The position numbers were made by a program, and so were the translations under genes. Positions 31,167-40,269 of a DNA stretch of 64,000 bases are shown here, piece after piece. Location: NCBI GenBank assembly GCA_018069465.1, contig JAGPUW010000025.1, forward strand, positions 680,438-744,437, in the 5' to 3' direction. The notes beneath the pieces are model-generated. The model was not told where the DNA came from and did no database searches. It saw only the letters and a list, made by a program, of their open reading frames with translations. Each line of letters starts with the position of its first letter. Positions within the stretch are counted from its first letter, which is position 1. This DNA is from Gammaproteobacteria bacterium. Its GTDB lineage: Bacteria; Pseudomonadota; Gammaproteobacteria; Pseudomonadales; Porticoccaceae.

Positions 31167-31946
31167 TTAATAAGTACCCTGATAAACGCCGCCATCCAGC
31201 AAAATATTCTGCCCGCTCATGTAGCCGCTCATGGCGCTGCATAAAAAAGCACAGGTTGCACCAAACTCATCGGGATCCCCCATCCGCCCCGCCGGACTTG
31301 ATGCATAGAATTGCTGCTCGTAAACATCTGCGCTAACACCCTCCTGCGCCGCTCTATAGGCCAAATAACCCCGCCCTCTGTCGGTGGCAAAAAGTCCCGG
31401 CAATAAATTATTAATAGTGACATTGTCGCCAACTTTTTCGCGGGCAACACCCGCCACCCAGCCACTCAAACCGGCGCGCGCACCATTCGACAAACCGAGC
31501 CCGGGCATCGGCGATTTCACCGCAGTGCTGGTGATATTGACAATACGACCAAAACCTCGCTCTGCCATGCCATCGAGGGTGCGGCGGATCATATCGATGG
31601 CCGAATACATATTGCTGTTAACCGCATCAAACCACTCCTTCTGCCGCCAGTCACGGAAGTCCCCCGGTGGCGGCCCACCCGCATTGTTAATTAATATATC
31701 CGGCTCGGGGCAGGCCCCAAGCACCGCATCACGGCCCTCATCGGTGGTGATATCACCCACTACCGCCCTTATTTTTGCCGCGCCCAATTGGCGCAAACTA
31801 TCGACTGCCGCCTCTAAGGGTTCAGGGCTACGGGCAATCAAGGTCAGATTGACACCCTCCCGAGCCAGCGCACGCGCACAGGCCAAACCCAAACCCTGAC
31901 TGGCACCACAGACTATGCCCTGTTTACCACGAATACCTAGATCCAT
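31167..31946 (-). CDS. SDR family oxidoreductase lacking the YxxxK catalytic pair
   Basis: The 259-residue Rossmann protein has the cofactor motif CGASQGLGLACA (residues 13-24), the NNAG motif (LINNAGGPPPG) and the Ser motif NITS (137-140), and ends GQNILLDGGVYQGTY as in 3-oxoacyl-ACP reductase-like SDRs. The expected catalytic YxxxK is instead S153-N-G-A-R157 within LSNGARAGLSGW, so both Tyr and Lys are replaced. I know of a subgroup of bacterial SDRs with this LSNGARA pattern; their chemistry is not known to me. It converges on the monooxygenase gene and could be functionally linked (ketone/alcohol conversion), but this is only suggested by proximity. Confidence 0.85.
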   Translation of the reverse strand: MDLGIRGKQGIVCGASQGLGLACARALAREGVNLTLIARSPEPLEAAVDSLRQLGAAKIRAVVGDITTDEGRDAVLGACPEPDILINNAGGPPPGDFRDWRQKEWFDAVNSNMYSAIDMIRRTLDGMAERGFGRIVNITSTAVKSPMPGLGLSNGARAGLSGWVAGVAREKVGDNVTINNLLPGLFATDRGRGYLAYRAAQEGVSADVYEQQFYASSPAGRMGDPDEFGATCAFLCSAMSGYMSGQNILLDGGVYQGTY

Positions 31947-32189
31947 AAGCCCCTCTCAGCCACCCCTTATATAGAGATAGATTTTTTACTAGCGTTAAAA
32001 ACAACTGAATGTAAGCGCCTTTTTACCCGGCGATAATATAGACAGACACAGAGCATCACCCCGCTACCATGACGCCAATACTATAACGCCAATAACGATT
32101 TGCACTAAGGAAAACGAGAAATGACGGCCCAGCCGCGAAGGCTAAGAAAAAGGCTTAATTAAGAAGGCATCAAAAAAAGGCGCTAAAAT
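31947..32189. other. Non-coding stretch upstream of the SDR gene
   Basis: This part of the 643-bp gap between the SDR gene and xseB shows no convincing protein gene. It should hold the SDR promoter (reading leftward), although I could not assign -35/-10 boxes. A small direct repeat ACGCCAATA occurs twice near 32070-32092. The rest of the gap is described under the regulatory RNA. Confidence 0.6.
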
Positions 32190-32224
32190 AAAAACACCCC
32201 CTTACTGGAGAAGTAAGGAGGTGT
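32188..32224 (-). terminator. Rho-independent terminator of the CsrB-like RNA
   Basis: On the + strand ACACCCCCTTACT (32194-32206) and AGTAAGGAGGTGT (32212-32224) form a 13-bp stem with one mismatch and a 5-nt loop. Read on the minus strand the stem is followed by TTTTTATTTTAGCG, so termination is leftward, matching the RNA direction. No minus-strand protein gene upstream would need it. Confidence 0.82.
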
Positions 32225-32432
32225 CAAAGTAGTACTAGCAAAGTGCATCCAGCCTTGGAGTAAACCTGAGCCTCATATCCTTATAAGTCTCCGATTCTAA
32301 TTCCCTATAGCAAACGGTCATCCTGACCTCTTCCTTGCAAACGGGCATCTAGCCCTTTCCATAATCGCTCATCCTGAGCCGTTCATCCTGACCGCTTCCA
32401 TGCATGTAACATCCCTGTCCAACACATCCATG
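32194..32432 (-). ncRNA. CsrB/RsmY/Z-class regulatory RNA (candidate)
   Basis: Read on the minus strand, about 240 nt carry 13 GGA motifs between 32246 and 32430. Three are CAGGATG, the CsrA/RsmA-binding consensus, and others are CAGGGATG, CATGGATG and CTGGATG. Several lie in short hairpin loops: GCTCAGGATGAGC (32367-32379), GGTCAGGATGACC (32316-32328), CACATGGATGTG (32423-32434) and ACAGGGATGT (32409-32418). The transcript would end at a hairpin plus T-rich tail at 32188-32224. A possible -10 (TATGCT, 32438-32443) places the 5' end near 32432. Such RNAs sequester CsrA/RsmA and so relieve translational repression, typically of biofilm, motility and carbon-storage genes. No ORF of credible quality occurs on either strand. 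The family call is from motif pattern; exact ends are estimates. Confidence 0.8.
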
Positions 32433-32490
32433 TGGAAAGCATAATGCACTCTTGGGGCCAAGCTGACTATTCAGTAATATCTGCAATCAA

Positions 32491-32508
32491 TGTAGGATAT
32501 ATCCTACC
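32491..32508 (-). promoter_or_regulatory. GacA/UvrY-box-like palindrome upstream of the CsrB-like RNA
   Basis: TGTAGGATATATCCTACC contains a perfect 16-bp palindrome (32492-32507) with the layout TGTAGG-N6-CCTACC, two symmetric changes from the known GacA/UvrY activating sequence TGTAAG-N6-CTTACA. Its centre is about 60-70 nt upstream of the estimated 5' end of the RNA. It also lies about 85 nt before xseB, so an effect on that gene cannot be excluded. Confidence 0.65.
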
Positions 32509-32589
32509 CCCCCCGCGTAACAGCTATATTGACCTTCGCCGCACCACTCAGTTAGGGTAAGCACCGTTTTAGAAATGGTGATCACTAGT

Positions 32590-32847
32590 ATGGCAACACG
32601 TAAGCGCGCGATCAATTTTGAGCAAAGCCTCAAACAGCTCGAAACTCTGGTCGAGTCCCTGGAAACCGGCAATCTCAATCTCGACGAGTCGCTAAAATCC
32701 TTTGAAAAAGGCATCAAAATCACTCGCGACTGCCAATCAGCCCTCAGCGAAGCCGAGCAACGGGTACGTATTTTAACCAGCGATACGACCTCCGAGACAC
32801 CGGGTGAGAGCAAAACCGTCGACTTTATCGATGGGATGGACGAGTGA
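32590..32847 (+). CDS. xseB: Exodeoxyribonuclease VII small subunit
   Basis: The 85-residue protein (start ATG at 32590, MATRKRAINFEQSLKQL) has the XseB helical signature FEQSLKQLETLVESLETGNL and LDESLKSFEKGIKITRDCQ. It pairs with XseA to degrade single-stranded DNA in both directions; xseA is not in the window. An in-frame ATG at 32575 adds five residues but is not family-like. The stop overlaps the ispA GTG start (GTGA), showing translational coupling. It heads the xseB-ispA-dxs operon. Confidence 0.93.
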   Translation: MATRKRAINFEQSLKQLETLVESLETGNLNLDESLKSFEKGIKITRDCQSALSEAEQRVRILTSDTTSETPGESKTVDFIDGMDE

Positions 32848-33731
32848 AGCAAAGCTTCGACAGTTTTCTCAAGGAATGCCGTGAGCGCGTAGAACGCCAG
32901 CTCGAACAGTGCCTGCCCCCCAGGCAAAACGACTCCCCCTTAAATGCTGCGCTGCGCTACACCACCCTCGACCAGGGCAAACGCATCCGCCCCTGCTTAG
33001 TTTACGCCGCCGCCCACAGCCTTGGTCCCATCAATAGCGACACCGACCATATCGCCAGCGCTCTGGAATTAATCCACTGCTATTCACTGATCCACGATGA
33101 TCTGCCAGCAATGGATGACGACGACTTGCGTCGCGGCCGCCCCACTTGTCATATTGCCTACGATGAGGCCACCGCCATTCTCGCCGGTGACGGTTTACAG
33201 GCCCTCGCCTTTGAGCAACTGACTCAGCTGAGCCACGCCACTGCGACCACGGCTTTGGCTCTGGTTCGCGAACTCGCCCAGGCCGCAGGTGTTGCAGGCA
33301 TGGTTAAGGGCCAGGCGATGGATTTGTTCGCCACCGGCACCCGCGTCGATCTCGACTATCTGGAAGCCATGCACGCCCACAAAACCGGTGATTTGATTGT
33401 CGCCAGTATTTCCATGGGTGCCCAAAGTAGTGGCTGCGCCGCTGCCGACACATTAAAAAATCTGCGCGCCTACGGCAGAGCTATTGGCCTCGCCTTTCAG
33501 GTCAAAGATGACATTCTCGACAGTGAAGGCAACACCGCCACACTCGGCAAGCAGGCAGGTGCCGACCAACTGCACAACAAATCGACTTACACCTCTCTGC
33601 TGGGTGACGACGGTGCAAAAACGATGCTCGCCCAACTTTACGAGCAAGCTCTCACCGCGCTCGGTCAGTTTGATGAGCGCGCCGATCACCTGCGCAGCAT
33701 CGCCGACTTTATCGTCAGCCGGGACCACTGA
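32844..33731 (+). CDS. ispA: Farnesyl diphosphate synthase
   Basis: The 295-residue trans-prenyltransferase condenses IPP with DMAPP/GPP to farnesyl diphosphate. It has the first Asp-rich motif in LIHDDLPAMDDDDLRRG, the chain-length/binding residues GKRIRPCLVYAAA and the second Asp motif FQVKDDILD. The GTG start overlaps the xseB stop by 4 nt. dxs follows after 65 nt, the standard xseB-ispA-dxs operon, which links isoprenoid entry (DXS) to C15 output for ubiquinone and undecaprenyl phosphate. Confidence 0.95.
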   Translation: MKQSFDSFLKECRERVERQLEQCLPPRQNDSPLNAALRYTTLDQGKRIRPCLVYAAAHSLGPINSDTDHIASALELIHCYSLIHDDLPAMDDDDLRRGRPTCHIAYDEATAILAGDGLQALAFEQLTQLSHATATTALALVRELAQAAGVAGMVKGQAMDLFATGTRVDLDYLEAMHAHKTGDLIVASISMGAQSSGCAAADTLKNLRAYGRAIGLAFQVKDDILDSEGNTATLGKQAGADQLHNKSTYTSLLGDDGAKTMLAQLYEQALTALGQFDERADHLRSIADFIVSRDH

Positions 33732-33796
33732 GCCGCCCTATTCACACGGATATCGTGTAAGATTGCCGCCTCAAAATTCCCCCTTAGCCGCCCTAC

Positions 33797-35719
33797 ATGA
33801 CCGCCACTTATACCGACATTCCGCTGACTCGGCCCGCAACCCCTCTGCTGGATCGCATTGATTCGCCAGCTCAATTGCGCGCCCTGCCAGAAAGTGAGCT
33901 GGAACTCGTGGCCGACGAACTGCGCGCCTATTTGCTCTATTCCGTGGGTCAGTCCGGCGGACACTTCGGCGCCGGGCTCGGGGTTGTCGAACTTACCGTC
34001 GCCTTGCACTACGCCTTTAACACCCCCGACGACAGGCTGGTATGGGATGTTGGCCACCAAACCTACCCCCATAAAATACTCACCGGTCGGCGTGAAGAGC
34101 TACTGACCATTCGCCATCGCGATGGCCTCGCCGGCTTCCCCAACCGCGACGAGAGCGAGTACGACCCCTTCGGTGTCGGTCATTCCAGCACCTCTTTAAG
34201 CGCCGCTCTGGGCATGGCCATCGGCTCCGCTATCGACCAGCCCGAGGATGGGCAAGCGAGGCGCCGCTGTGTTGCCGTCATCGGCGATGGTGCTATGACT
34301 GCCGGCATGGCCTTTGAGGCCATCAACCACATTGCCCATGTCGATCTCGATATGCTGGTGGTACTCAACGACAACAATATGTCGATCTCCAAGAGTGTCG
34401 GCGGACTGGCAACGTACTTTTCTAAACTGTGGTCGAGCAAGCTCTACAATCTGTTTCGTGAAAGCACCAAAACCCTGTTAAAAGCCTTCCCCTCGACCTC
34501 CGGCATTATTCGCAAAACCGAAGAGCTGATGAAAGCCCTCGTTGCCCCCGGCATCGTCTTTGAAGAACTCGGCTTTACTTATATTGGCCCCATCGACGGT
34601 CACAATATTCCCCTGCTGGTACACACCCTGGAAAACCTCAAGCAGGTCACCGGGCCAGTACTACTGCACGTTGCCACCCAAAAAGGCAAAGGCTTTTTAC
34701 CCGCTGAAGCAGACCCTACTCGTTATCACGCGCTCAATAAAGTGCCGAGCACAGACGCGCCCCCACCACAAACTGATACCCGGCCAGCACTGCCCAAATA
34801 TCAGCAAATCTTTGGCGACTGGCTGTGCGATATGGCCGCCGATCACCCCGAGCTTATCGCCATTACCCCGGCCATGAGTGAGGGGTCGGGCATGGTTGAA
34901 TTTGCCGAACGCTTTCCGCAACAGTTTCACGACGTGGCCATCGCCGAGCAGCACGCGGTCACCCTCGCCGCCGGTATTGCCTGCGAGGGGAAAAAGCCGA
35001 TAGTCGCGATTTATTCGACTTTTTTACAGCGTGCCTACGACCAGCTCATTCACGACGTCGCCCTGCAAAATCTCGACGTATTGTTTGCCATTGACCGCGC
35101 CGGCCTGGTTGGCGAAGACGGTGCGACCCACGCGGGCAGCTTCGATATCAGCTTTATGCGCTGTATTCCCAACATGGTGATTATGGCCCCGGCGGATGAA
35201 AATGAAGCCCGACAAATGCTCTACACCGGCTACTTACACAAGGGTCCTGCCGCCGTCCGCTACCCCCGCGGCACTGGACCCGGCACCCAGATAGAACAGA
35301 CCATGACCGCCCTGCCCATCGGCAAAGGCAGGCTCAGTCGACAGGGCCAACACGTGGCCATTATCAACTTTGGTGCGCTGCTGCCGACGGCGCTTAGCGT
35401 TGCAGAAACACTCGATGCCAGTGTCGCCGATATGCGCTTTATCAAACCCCTCGACACCGCGCTACTCGACCAACTGGCGGCCAATCACTCGCTTATCGTG
35501 ACGCTGGAAGAAAATGCGATTGCCGGAGGTGCCGGCGCTGGTGTCAGTGAGTATTTTGCCCAGCAGGGCATTGTGCTTGCTGTGCTGCACCTCGGCTTGC
35601 CCGATGTGTTTATCGACCACGCTACCCACGGCGCACAAATCACCACAGCGGGTCTCGATGCCGCCAGTATTAGCGCCAGTATTAAGCGGCGACTGGCGAA
35701 GATTGCCGCCGAGAGTTAA
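33797..35719 (+). CDS. dxs: 1-deoxy-D-xylulose-5-phosphate synthase
   Basis: The 640-residue thiamine-diphosphate enzyme catalyses the first step of the MEP pathway from pyruvate and glyceraldehyde 3-phosphate. Visible: [19 protein letters not shown], the TPP motif [15 protein letters not shown] with downstream LNDNNMSIS, the central [16 protein letters not shown] with catalytic Glu, and the C-terminal transketolase domain [15 protein letters not shown]. It ends 8 nt from the convergent dinG stop. Length and start are standard. Confidence 0.96.
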   Translation: MTATYTDIPLTRPATPLLDRIDSPAQLRALPESELELVADELRAYLLYSVGQSGGHFGAGLGVVELTVALHYAFNTPDDRLVWDVGHQTYPHKILTGRREELLTIRHRDGLAGFPNRDESEYDPFGVGHSSTSLSAALGMAIGSAIDQPEDGQARRRCVAVIGDGAMTAGMAFEAINHIAHVDLDMLVVLNDNNMSISKSVGGLATYFSKLWSSKLYNLFRESTKTLLKAFPSTSGIIRKTEELMKALVAPGIVFEELGFTYIGPIDGHNIPLLVHTLENLKQVTGPVLLHVATQKGKGFLPAEADPTRYHALNKVPSTDAPPPQTDTRPALPKYQQIFGDWLCDMAADHPELIAITPAMSEGSGMVEFAERFPQQFHDVAIAEQHAVTLAAGIACEGKKPIVAIYSTFLQRAYDQLIHDVALQNLDVLFAIDRAGLVGEDGATHAGSFDISFMRCIPNMVIMAPADENEARQMLYTGYLHKGPAAVRYPRGTGPGTQIEQTMTALPIGKGRLSRQGQHVAIINFGALLPTALSVAETLDASVADMRFIKPLDTALLDQLAANHSLIVTLEENAIAGGAGAGVSEYFAQQGIVLAVLHLGLPDVFIDHATHGAQITTAGLDAASISASIKRRLAKIAAES

Positions 35720-35727
35720 GCTCAGAG

Positions 35728-37908
35728 CTAAGCGTGTTCAATAACTTGCTTAAACGGTGGCAACGACGCCAGCAACTGGCGTCCATAGCTTTTACTGACC
35801 AAGCGCCGATCGAGAATCGTCACTCTCCCGCGATCATCTTCATGGCGCAATAAACGCCCGCAGGCCTGTATCAAACGCAGCGCTGCATCGGGCAGGGTGA
35901 TTTCCCGAAAGGCGTTGCCACCCTTACTTTCTACCCACTCCGCCAGCGCCGCCTGCAGCGGGTCATCCGGTACGGCAAAGGGCAGTTTGGCGATAATCAC
36001 GTGCTGACAATAGGCACCGGGTAAATCCATGCCCTCGGCAAAACTGGCCAGACCAAAAATCACACTGCGCTCGCCTTGATCGATCCTCGCCCGATGGCGA
36101 CTGACAATTTCAGCCGTACTCAATTCGCCCTGCACCAGCAATTGCCAGGGCAGGTCATCAGCCAGCGCATCGACCAGCTCCTCCATTTGGCGGCGCGAGG
36201 CAAACAGTACTAATACACCGCCGCAGAGTGGCTCATCCTCGTCGGCGTCTTCGGGATACAGCAATGCGGGCAAATGCTCGATCAGCGCCTGGGTATGGGC
36301 CCGTGCATCACCGGCCTCCGCACCAATATCGGGAACCACTAACAAGCCCGCATTGGCATAATCAAAGGCACCGGCCACCGCTTCGCACTGGGTCATTGCC
36401 GCCATACCGCTATCATTTTTAAAGCGCTCGAAATCACCGAGTACACGCAGTGTTGCCGAGGTGGTAACCGCCGCATAGCAGCGCTGCCAAAGTAAGTCAT
36501 TGAGGCGCAGCCCTGCTGAAATAGGGCTTACAGAGAGGCGAATATCACCGCTGTCTTCATAACTCAACCAGCGCGCCATTGGCGGCTGACCAGCGGGGTC
36601 GGGATGCGCCATGGCCGTCCACAACTCCGTGGCCCCACTGGCGCGGCCCAGCCACTGCCCGGCCACTTGAAAATACTGTTCAATATCGACTCGCGGCACC
36701 GGTTGATGAGCGTTTTCGAGCGCCTCTTCCAGCACCCCATGCAAGTTTTCCAGACGACTACTCAAGCGCACAAAGACAGCCGTCAAGTCTTCGCTGAGCG
36801 CACGGCAGGCCTCGTCGATGCGACCACCCGGGTAGCGATGGCGCAGCTGACCATTGCCGAAGTTCTGCTTGCTCTCAGTGTTGGCGCTATTTTCCAGCGT
36901 GCTTTCAAACAAAGGCGTGGCTTGTTGTAGCAGCTGGCGGGCCAGCAACACGATGTCGCCGAGTTCGTTGCCGCGATGAATAATATCGGGCATTTCAGCA
37001 AACGGCGTGGCCATCGCTTTTAAGGTCTTTTGCATTTGCTCAAGCCATTGCGCGGTCGCCTTTAATCGACACTGGCTGGCAAAGTGATTGAGTGCGGTGT
37101 TGCCGAGACGGTGGGCCTCGTCAAAAACATAAATCGTGTCTTCGGGTGCCGAGAGTATCGCCCCGCCACCCAGCGCCAGATCGGCCATCACCAGGTCGTG
37201 ATTGGCGACAATACAATCCGCACCTTCGAGGGCTTCCCGCGCCTGAAAAAAGCAACACTCGCCGATAAGACGACAGCGCCGACCCGCACACTGATTGCGG
37301 TCAACCGTTAAGGCCTGCCAGGTTTGCGTGGGCACGGCCTCGGGCCAGGCATCTCGATCGCCATCCCAGCTGCCCGACTGCAGGGCTTCACCCATGGCCT
37401 GTAACGTTGCAGCGCTTTGTCGGTCCGGCTCAAAGGCGAGCTCATCTTCAAATAGAAAAAGCCCAGCATCCTGCGCTTTGGCCGTTTCGCTGCACTGCTG
37501 TAAACGCAGTGGACAAAGATAGCGCCCCCGGCCCTTGGCCAGTGCCAGCTTGTAATCCCAGCCAGTCGCCGCCATCACGTCGGGAATATCGCGGTCTAAT
37601 AACTGCCCCTGCAGGGCCACTGTACCGGTGGCGACAACGACCTTTTTGCCCGCCGCTTTCGCCAGCGATAGCACCGAGAGCAAATAGGCGACGGTTTTTC
37701 CGGTGCCGGTGCCGGCCTCGATGGCGATAACATTGTTATCGGACACCCGCTGGCCCTCATCGTCGCGCTCAATGGCACCGAGGAAGGAGGCAATATGGCC
37801 AATCATCTGGCGCTGACCGAGCCGTGGGCGCAGTGAGCGCGCCGCCAGAAAATCCCGATATGCGCTTTGAATGGTCGCTTTGTCTTGATCAGATAATGAA
37901 ATGGGAAT
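35728..37908 (-). CDS. dinG: ATP-dependent DNA helicase DinG, probable non-canonical (ATT) start
   Basis: The XPD-like superfamily 2 helicase has Walker A AIEAGTGTGKTVAYLLS, iron-sulfur cysteines in YLCPLRLQQC and CAGRRCRLIGECC, and the DEAH box YVFDEAHRLG. The first ATG, at 37806, would remove the conserved segment RPRLGQRQM that lies just upstream in frame. The frame stays open to a TAA at 37927-37929 without ATG, GTG or TTG. ATT codons at 37908 and 37902 give an N-terminus of the same length as E. coli DinG, so I extend the gene there (about 727 residues). A CTG further in, or a sequencing error, is possible. It acts in unwinding R-loops and damaged forks in relatives. Confidence 0.85.
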   Translation of the reverse strand: MPISLSDQDKATIQSAYRDFLAARSLRPRLGQRQMIGHIASFLGAIERDDEGQRVSDNNVIAIEAGTGTGKTVAYLLSVLSLAKAAGKKVVVATGTVALQGQLLDRDIPDVMAATGWDYKLALAKGRGRYLCPLRLQQCSETAKAQDAGLFLFEDELAFEPDRQSAATLQAMGEALQSGSWDGDRDAWPEAVPTQTWQALTVDRNQCAGRRCRLIGECCFFQAREALEGADCIVANHDLVMADLALGGGAILSAPEDTIYVFDEAHRLGNTALNHFASQCRLKATAQWLEQMQKTLKAMATPFAEMPDIIHRGNELGDIVLLARQLLQQATPLFESTLENSANTESKQNFGNGQLRHRYPGGRIDEACRALSEDLTAVFVRLSSRLENLHGVLEEALENAHQPVPRVDIEQYFQVAGQWLGRASGATELWTAMAHPDPAGQPPMARWLSYEDSGDIRLSVSPISAGLRLNDLLWQRCYAAVTTSATLRVLGDFERFKNDSGMAAMTQCEAVAGAFDYANAGLLVVPDIGAEAGDARAHTQALIEHLPALLYPEDADEDEPLCGGVLVLFASRRQMEELVDALADDLPWQLLVQGELSTAEIVSRHRARIDQGERSVIFGLASFAEGMDLPGAYCQHVIIAKLPFAVPDDPLQAALAEWVESKGGNAFREITLPDAALRLIQACGRLLRHEDDRGRVTILDRRLVSKSYGRQLLASLPPFKQVIEHA

Positions 37909-37976
37909 GTGTCTCGCTGCGGCTCTTTACGCGCCGCTTTATCGGTAAATTAAGATGCAAAAATGACCCAGCTCAA

Positions 37977-39170
37977 CTAGCCACAGTGCTGTAAATATTG
38001 CACCACTGGGTTGGCGTAAGCCGCTAGCAGTGTATCCCGGTGTTCCTGGGGAATAGCCTCCAGCCTTTCGTCAAAGGCCTGGGCCACGGCCTGCCAGTCG
38101 GCAACGAGGCTCGCCTTCGCTTGTGCGGCTTGTTCAGGCAGGCCATGCAAACGCTCATAGGCTATCCAGTGGGTCGCCTGCAGGCGGTAGTTGCCGATAA
38201 TCTGGCGGTCAATTTCTGCAGCCATAGTGGCGGCATCGGCAAAGGGGGTGCTCAGCAAATCGCCAAAGGTGACGTAAATATGCCCCTTATTACCGACAAT
38301 GCCGCGGTAAATACTGGCGATGTCTTCGTGTTCTGCTTTTTCGTAAGCACCCTCGTTTTGGTGGGCATAGAGTTCTTTTGCCTTGGCGCTGTCGCAGGGG
38401 TCCCATTCATAGGACAAGGACACCGGCACCACATTGAGGCCTTGTATCACCTCGCCAAAACTCTCAGTTTTCGCTTTGCACAGGGCGAGCATTTTCAACA
38501 GCGCCGTTTCAGTGCCGTCGAGACCGTCTTTGGCGCGACCCTCGCGCTGGGCAATCCAGATTGATTGATGCTCTTGCTGCAGAGAAAAGCGAATATAGGC
38601 CGACAGGTGTTTCAGTGCGGCCAGCTTTTCGCGACGCCCCTTGGTCGAGCGACGCACAATAAAGCTCTTATTCAAGCGCATTAAGTCAGATACAAAGGGT
38701 TTGGTGAGCAGGTTGTCACCAATGGCAATGCGCACCGAGTCCATATTGTTTTGGTGGAGGGCGAGAATCGTCAGCGCCGGGTCCATGGCAATATCGCGAT
38801 GATTGCTGATAAACAAATAAGACTGCTTGGGGTCGAGCTTGTCGAGCCCCCGAACGGTTAATTGACTGGCGTCCTTGTCCAGTAATTTGTGCATTTGTGC
38901 GCCGATAATTTCCTGAAAGTCGCGCACCGACCTCACGTCGGCAAACGATTGCCTCATGGTCTTGCGAATCAAGGGCCGCAACAGCCATGGCAGCCAGCGA
39001 AACAGCCGTGAGAATTTCATGCTCGCCAGGGTATCGACAAACTCTCTCTCGCCTATCAGACGCGTAAACACCTTGGCAAATTCGTCGTCGTTGTAAGGGC
39101 GAATGTCATCAAAATGTGCAGCGTCGACAGTGGCTGCCACTGTCGACTCGGGGGCTTCTCGCGACGTCAT
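37977..39170 (-). CDS. PlsC-like glycerolipid acyltransferase family protein
   Basis: The 397-residue protein has an acyltransferase core with the catalytic-type motif SNHRDIAMDP at about residues 122-131 and further blocks FIVRRSTKGRREKLAAL and IWIAQREGRAKDGLDGTETA. These resemble motifs I, II and III of glycerol-3-phosphate/1-acylglycerol-3-phosphate acyltransferases. A hydrophobic patch (FRWLPWLLRPLI, residues 57-68) may attach it to the membrane. It probably acylates a glycerolipid or related acceptor; the spacing of the HxxxxD-type motif is one residue longer than the usual form. The ATG start overlaps the pyrB region: pyrB ends at 39167, so the two overlap by 4 nt and are likely coupled. 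Confidence 0.8.
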   Translation of the reverse strand: MTSREAPESTVAATVDAAHFDDIRPYNDDEFAKVFTRLIGEREFVDTLASMKFSRLFRWLPWLLRPLIRKTMRQSFADVRSVRDFQEIIGAQMHKLLDKDASQLTVRGLDKLDPKQSYLFISNHRDIAMDPALTILALHQNNMDSVRIAIGDNLLTKPFVSDLMRLNKSFIVRRSTKGRREKLAALKHLSAYIRFSLQQEHQSIWIAQREGRAKDGLDGTETALLKMLALCKAKTESFGEVIQGLNVVPVSLSYEWDPCDSAKAKELYAHQNEGAYEKAEHEDIASIYRGIVGNKGHIYVTFGDLLSTPFADAATMAAEIDRQIIGNYRLQATHWIAYERLHGLPEQAAQAKASLVADWQAVAQAFDERLEAIPQEHRDTLLAAYANPVVQYLQHCG

Positions 39171-40186
39171 TTAGCCACATCCCGCGCGTTGTACCAGTGC
39201 ACATCTTTGGCGTGGCGATCCACCAGATGGGCGACGTCGAGCACCAGGGCAAAGAGCGCCATACGCACCAGCAAACCATTGTCGGCCTGGCGAAAAATGG
39301 CCAGATTGGGGTTGTCATCGAGATCGGTATCCAGCTCATTCGCCTCGACACGGGAGTCTCGCGGGAGCGGGTGCATAATCACGGTATTGGGCTCGCAGTG
39401 CTCTGTATAAATCGCCTGATTGAGCCGAAACCGGCCGCGGTATAAATCGGCCTGGGTACGGTCGCTAAAACGCTCTTCCTGAATACGGGTTGAATAAACA
39501 ATATCGACACTGGCGATACTCGCCTCCAGCTGATCGGTAACCACAACCTGATGGCCCGCCTCGCGCAGGCTTTCAACATATTGTTCAGGCATCGCCAGTT
39601 CAGCGGGCGACACCAGTGTGACCTGAATATTCTGGTACACCGATAATAACTTGCACAGGGAGTGCACCGTGCGGCCGTACTTGAGATCGCCCACCATGGC
39701 GATGCGCAAACCATCGACAGTGCGCCCCTGCCCCTGCAGTTCCTTGGCGATGGTGTAGAGGTCGAGCAAGGCCTGACTGGGGTGCTCATTGCTGCCGTCA
39801 CCACCGTTCATCACCGGCACCCGACTGGCCGAGGCAAATTGTGCCACCGAGCCAGCCTCGGGGTGGCGCATGCAAATCACATCGCTAAAACCGGAGAGCA
39901 CACGCGCGGTATCCTGCAGCGATTCCCCCTTGATCAGCGAGGAGCTATCCATGCCCACGGACTCCCGCACGTCACCACCGAGTAGATTAAAGGCCGAGCC
40001 AAAACTGATGCGCGTGCGCGTACTCGCCTCAAAAAACATATTGCCGAGAATGGCACCCTCCAGCACGCGGGTGATGCGCCGGCGCTGGGCGTAGGGCTCC
40101 ATATTATCGGCGGTGCCAAACAGCACCTCGATATCGGCCCGCTCAAATTGTTCGATGGAAAGGATGTGTGCACCGGTAAAATTCAC
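39167..40186 (-). CDS. pyrB: Aspartate carbamoyltransferase
   Basis: The 339-residue enzyme catalyses the committed step of pyrimidine synthesis. The carbamoyl phosphate motif FFEASTRTRISFGSAFNLLG, the HPSQALLDLYTI stretch and the aspartate-binding HPLPRDSRVEANELD are intact. No pyrI regulatory-chain gene or pyrC follows; its 3' end overlaps the acyltransferase start by 4 nt. It resembles the longer PyrB form seen in some marine gammaproteobacteria that has VDGLRIAMVGDLKYGRTVHS. Substrate assignment is firm; quaternary structure cannot be judged. Confidence 0.93.
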   Translation of the reverse strand: MNFTGAHILSIEQFERADIEVLFGTADNMEPYAQRRRITRVLEGAILGNMFFEASTRTRISFGSAFNLLGGDVRESVGMDSSSLIKGESLQDTARVLSGFSDVICMRHPEAGSVAQFASASRVPVMNGGDGSNEHPSQALLDLYTIAKELQGQGRTVDGLRIAMVGDLKYGRTVHSLCKLLSVYQNIQVTLVSPAELAMPEQYVESLREAGHQVVVTDQLEASIASVDIVYSTRIQEERFSDRTQADLYRGRFRLNQAIYTEHCEPNTVIMHPLPRDSRVEANELDTDLDDNPNLAIFRQADNGLLVRMALFALVLDVAHLVDRHAKDVHWYNARDVAK

Positions 40187-40269
40187 GCTTTAGCTTGTCC
40201 TGTGTAAAAAGTCATTGTCTCGCAAGGCATCGCTAAGTGCGCTGCCTTGCCCTGAGCCGCTAGTCAGCC

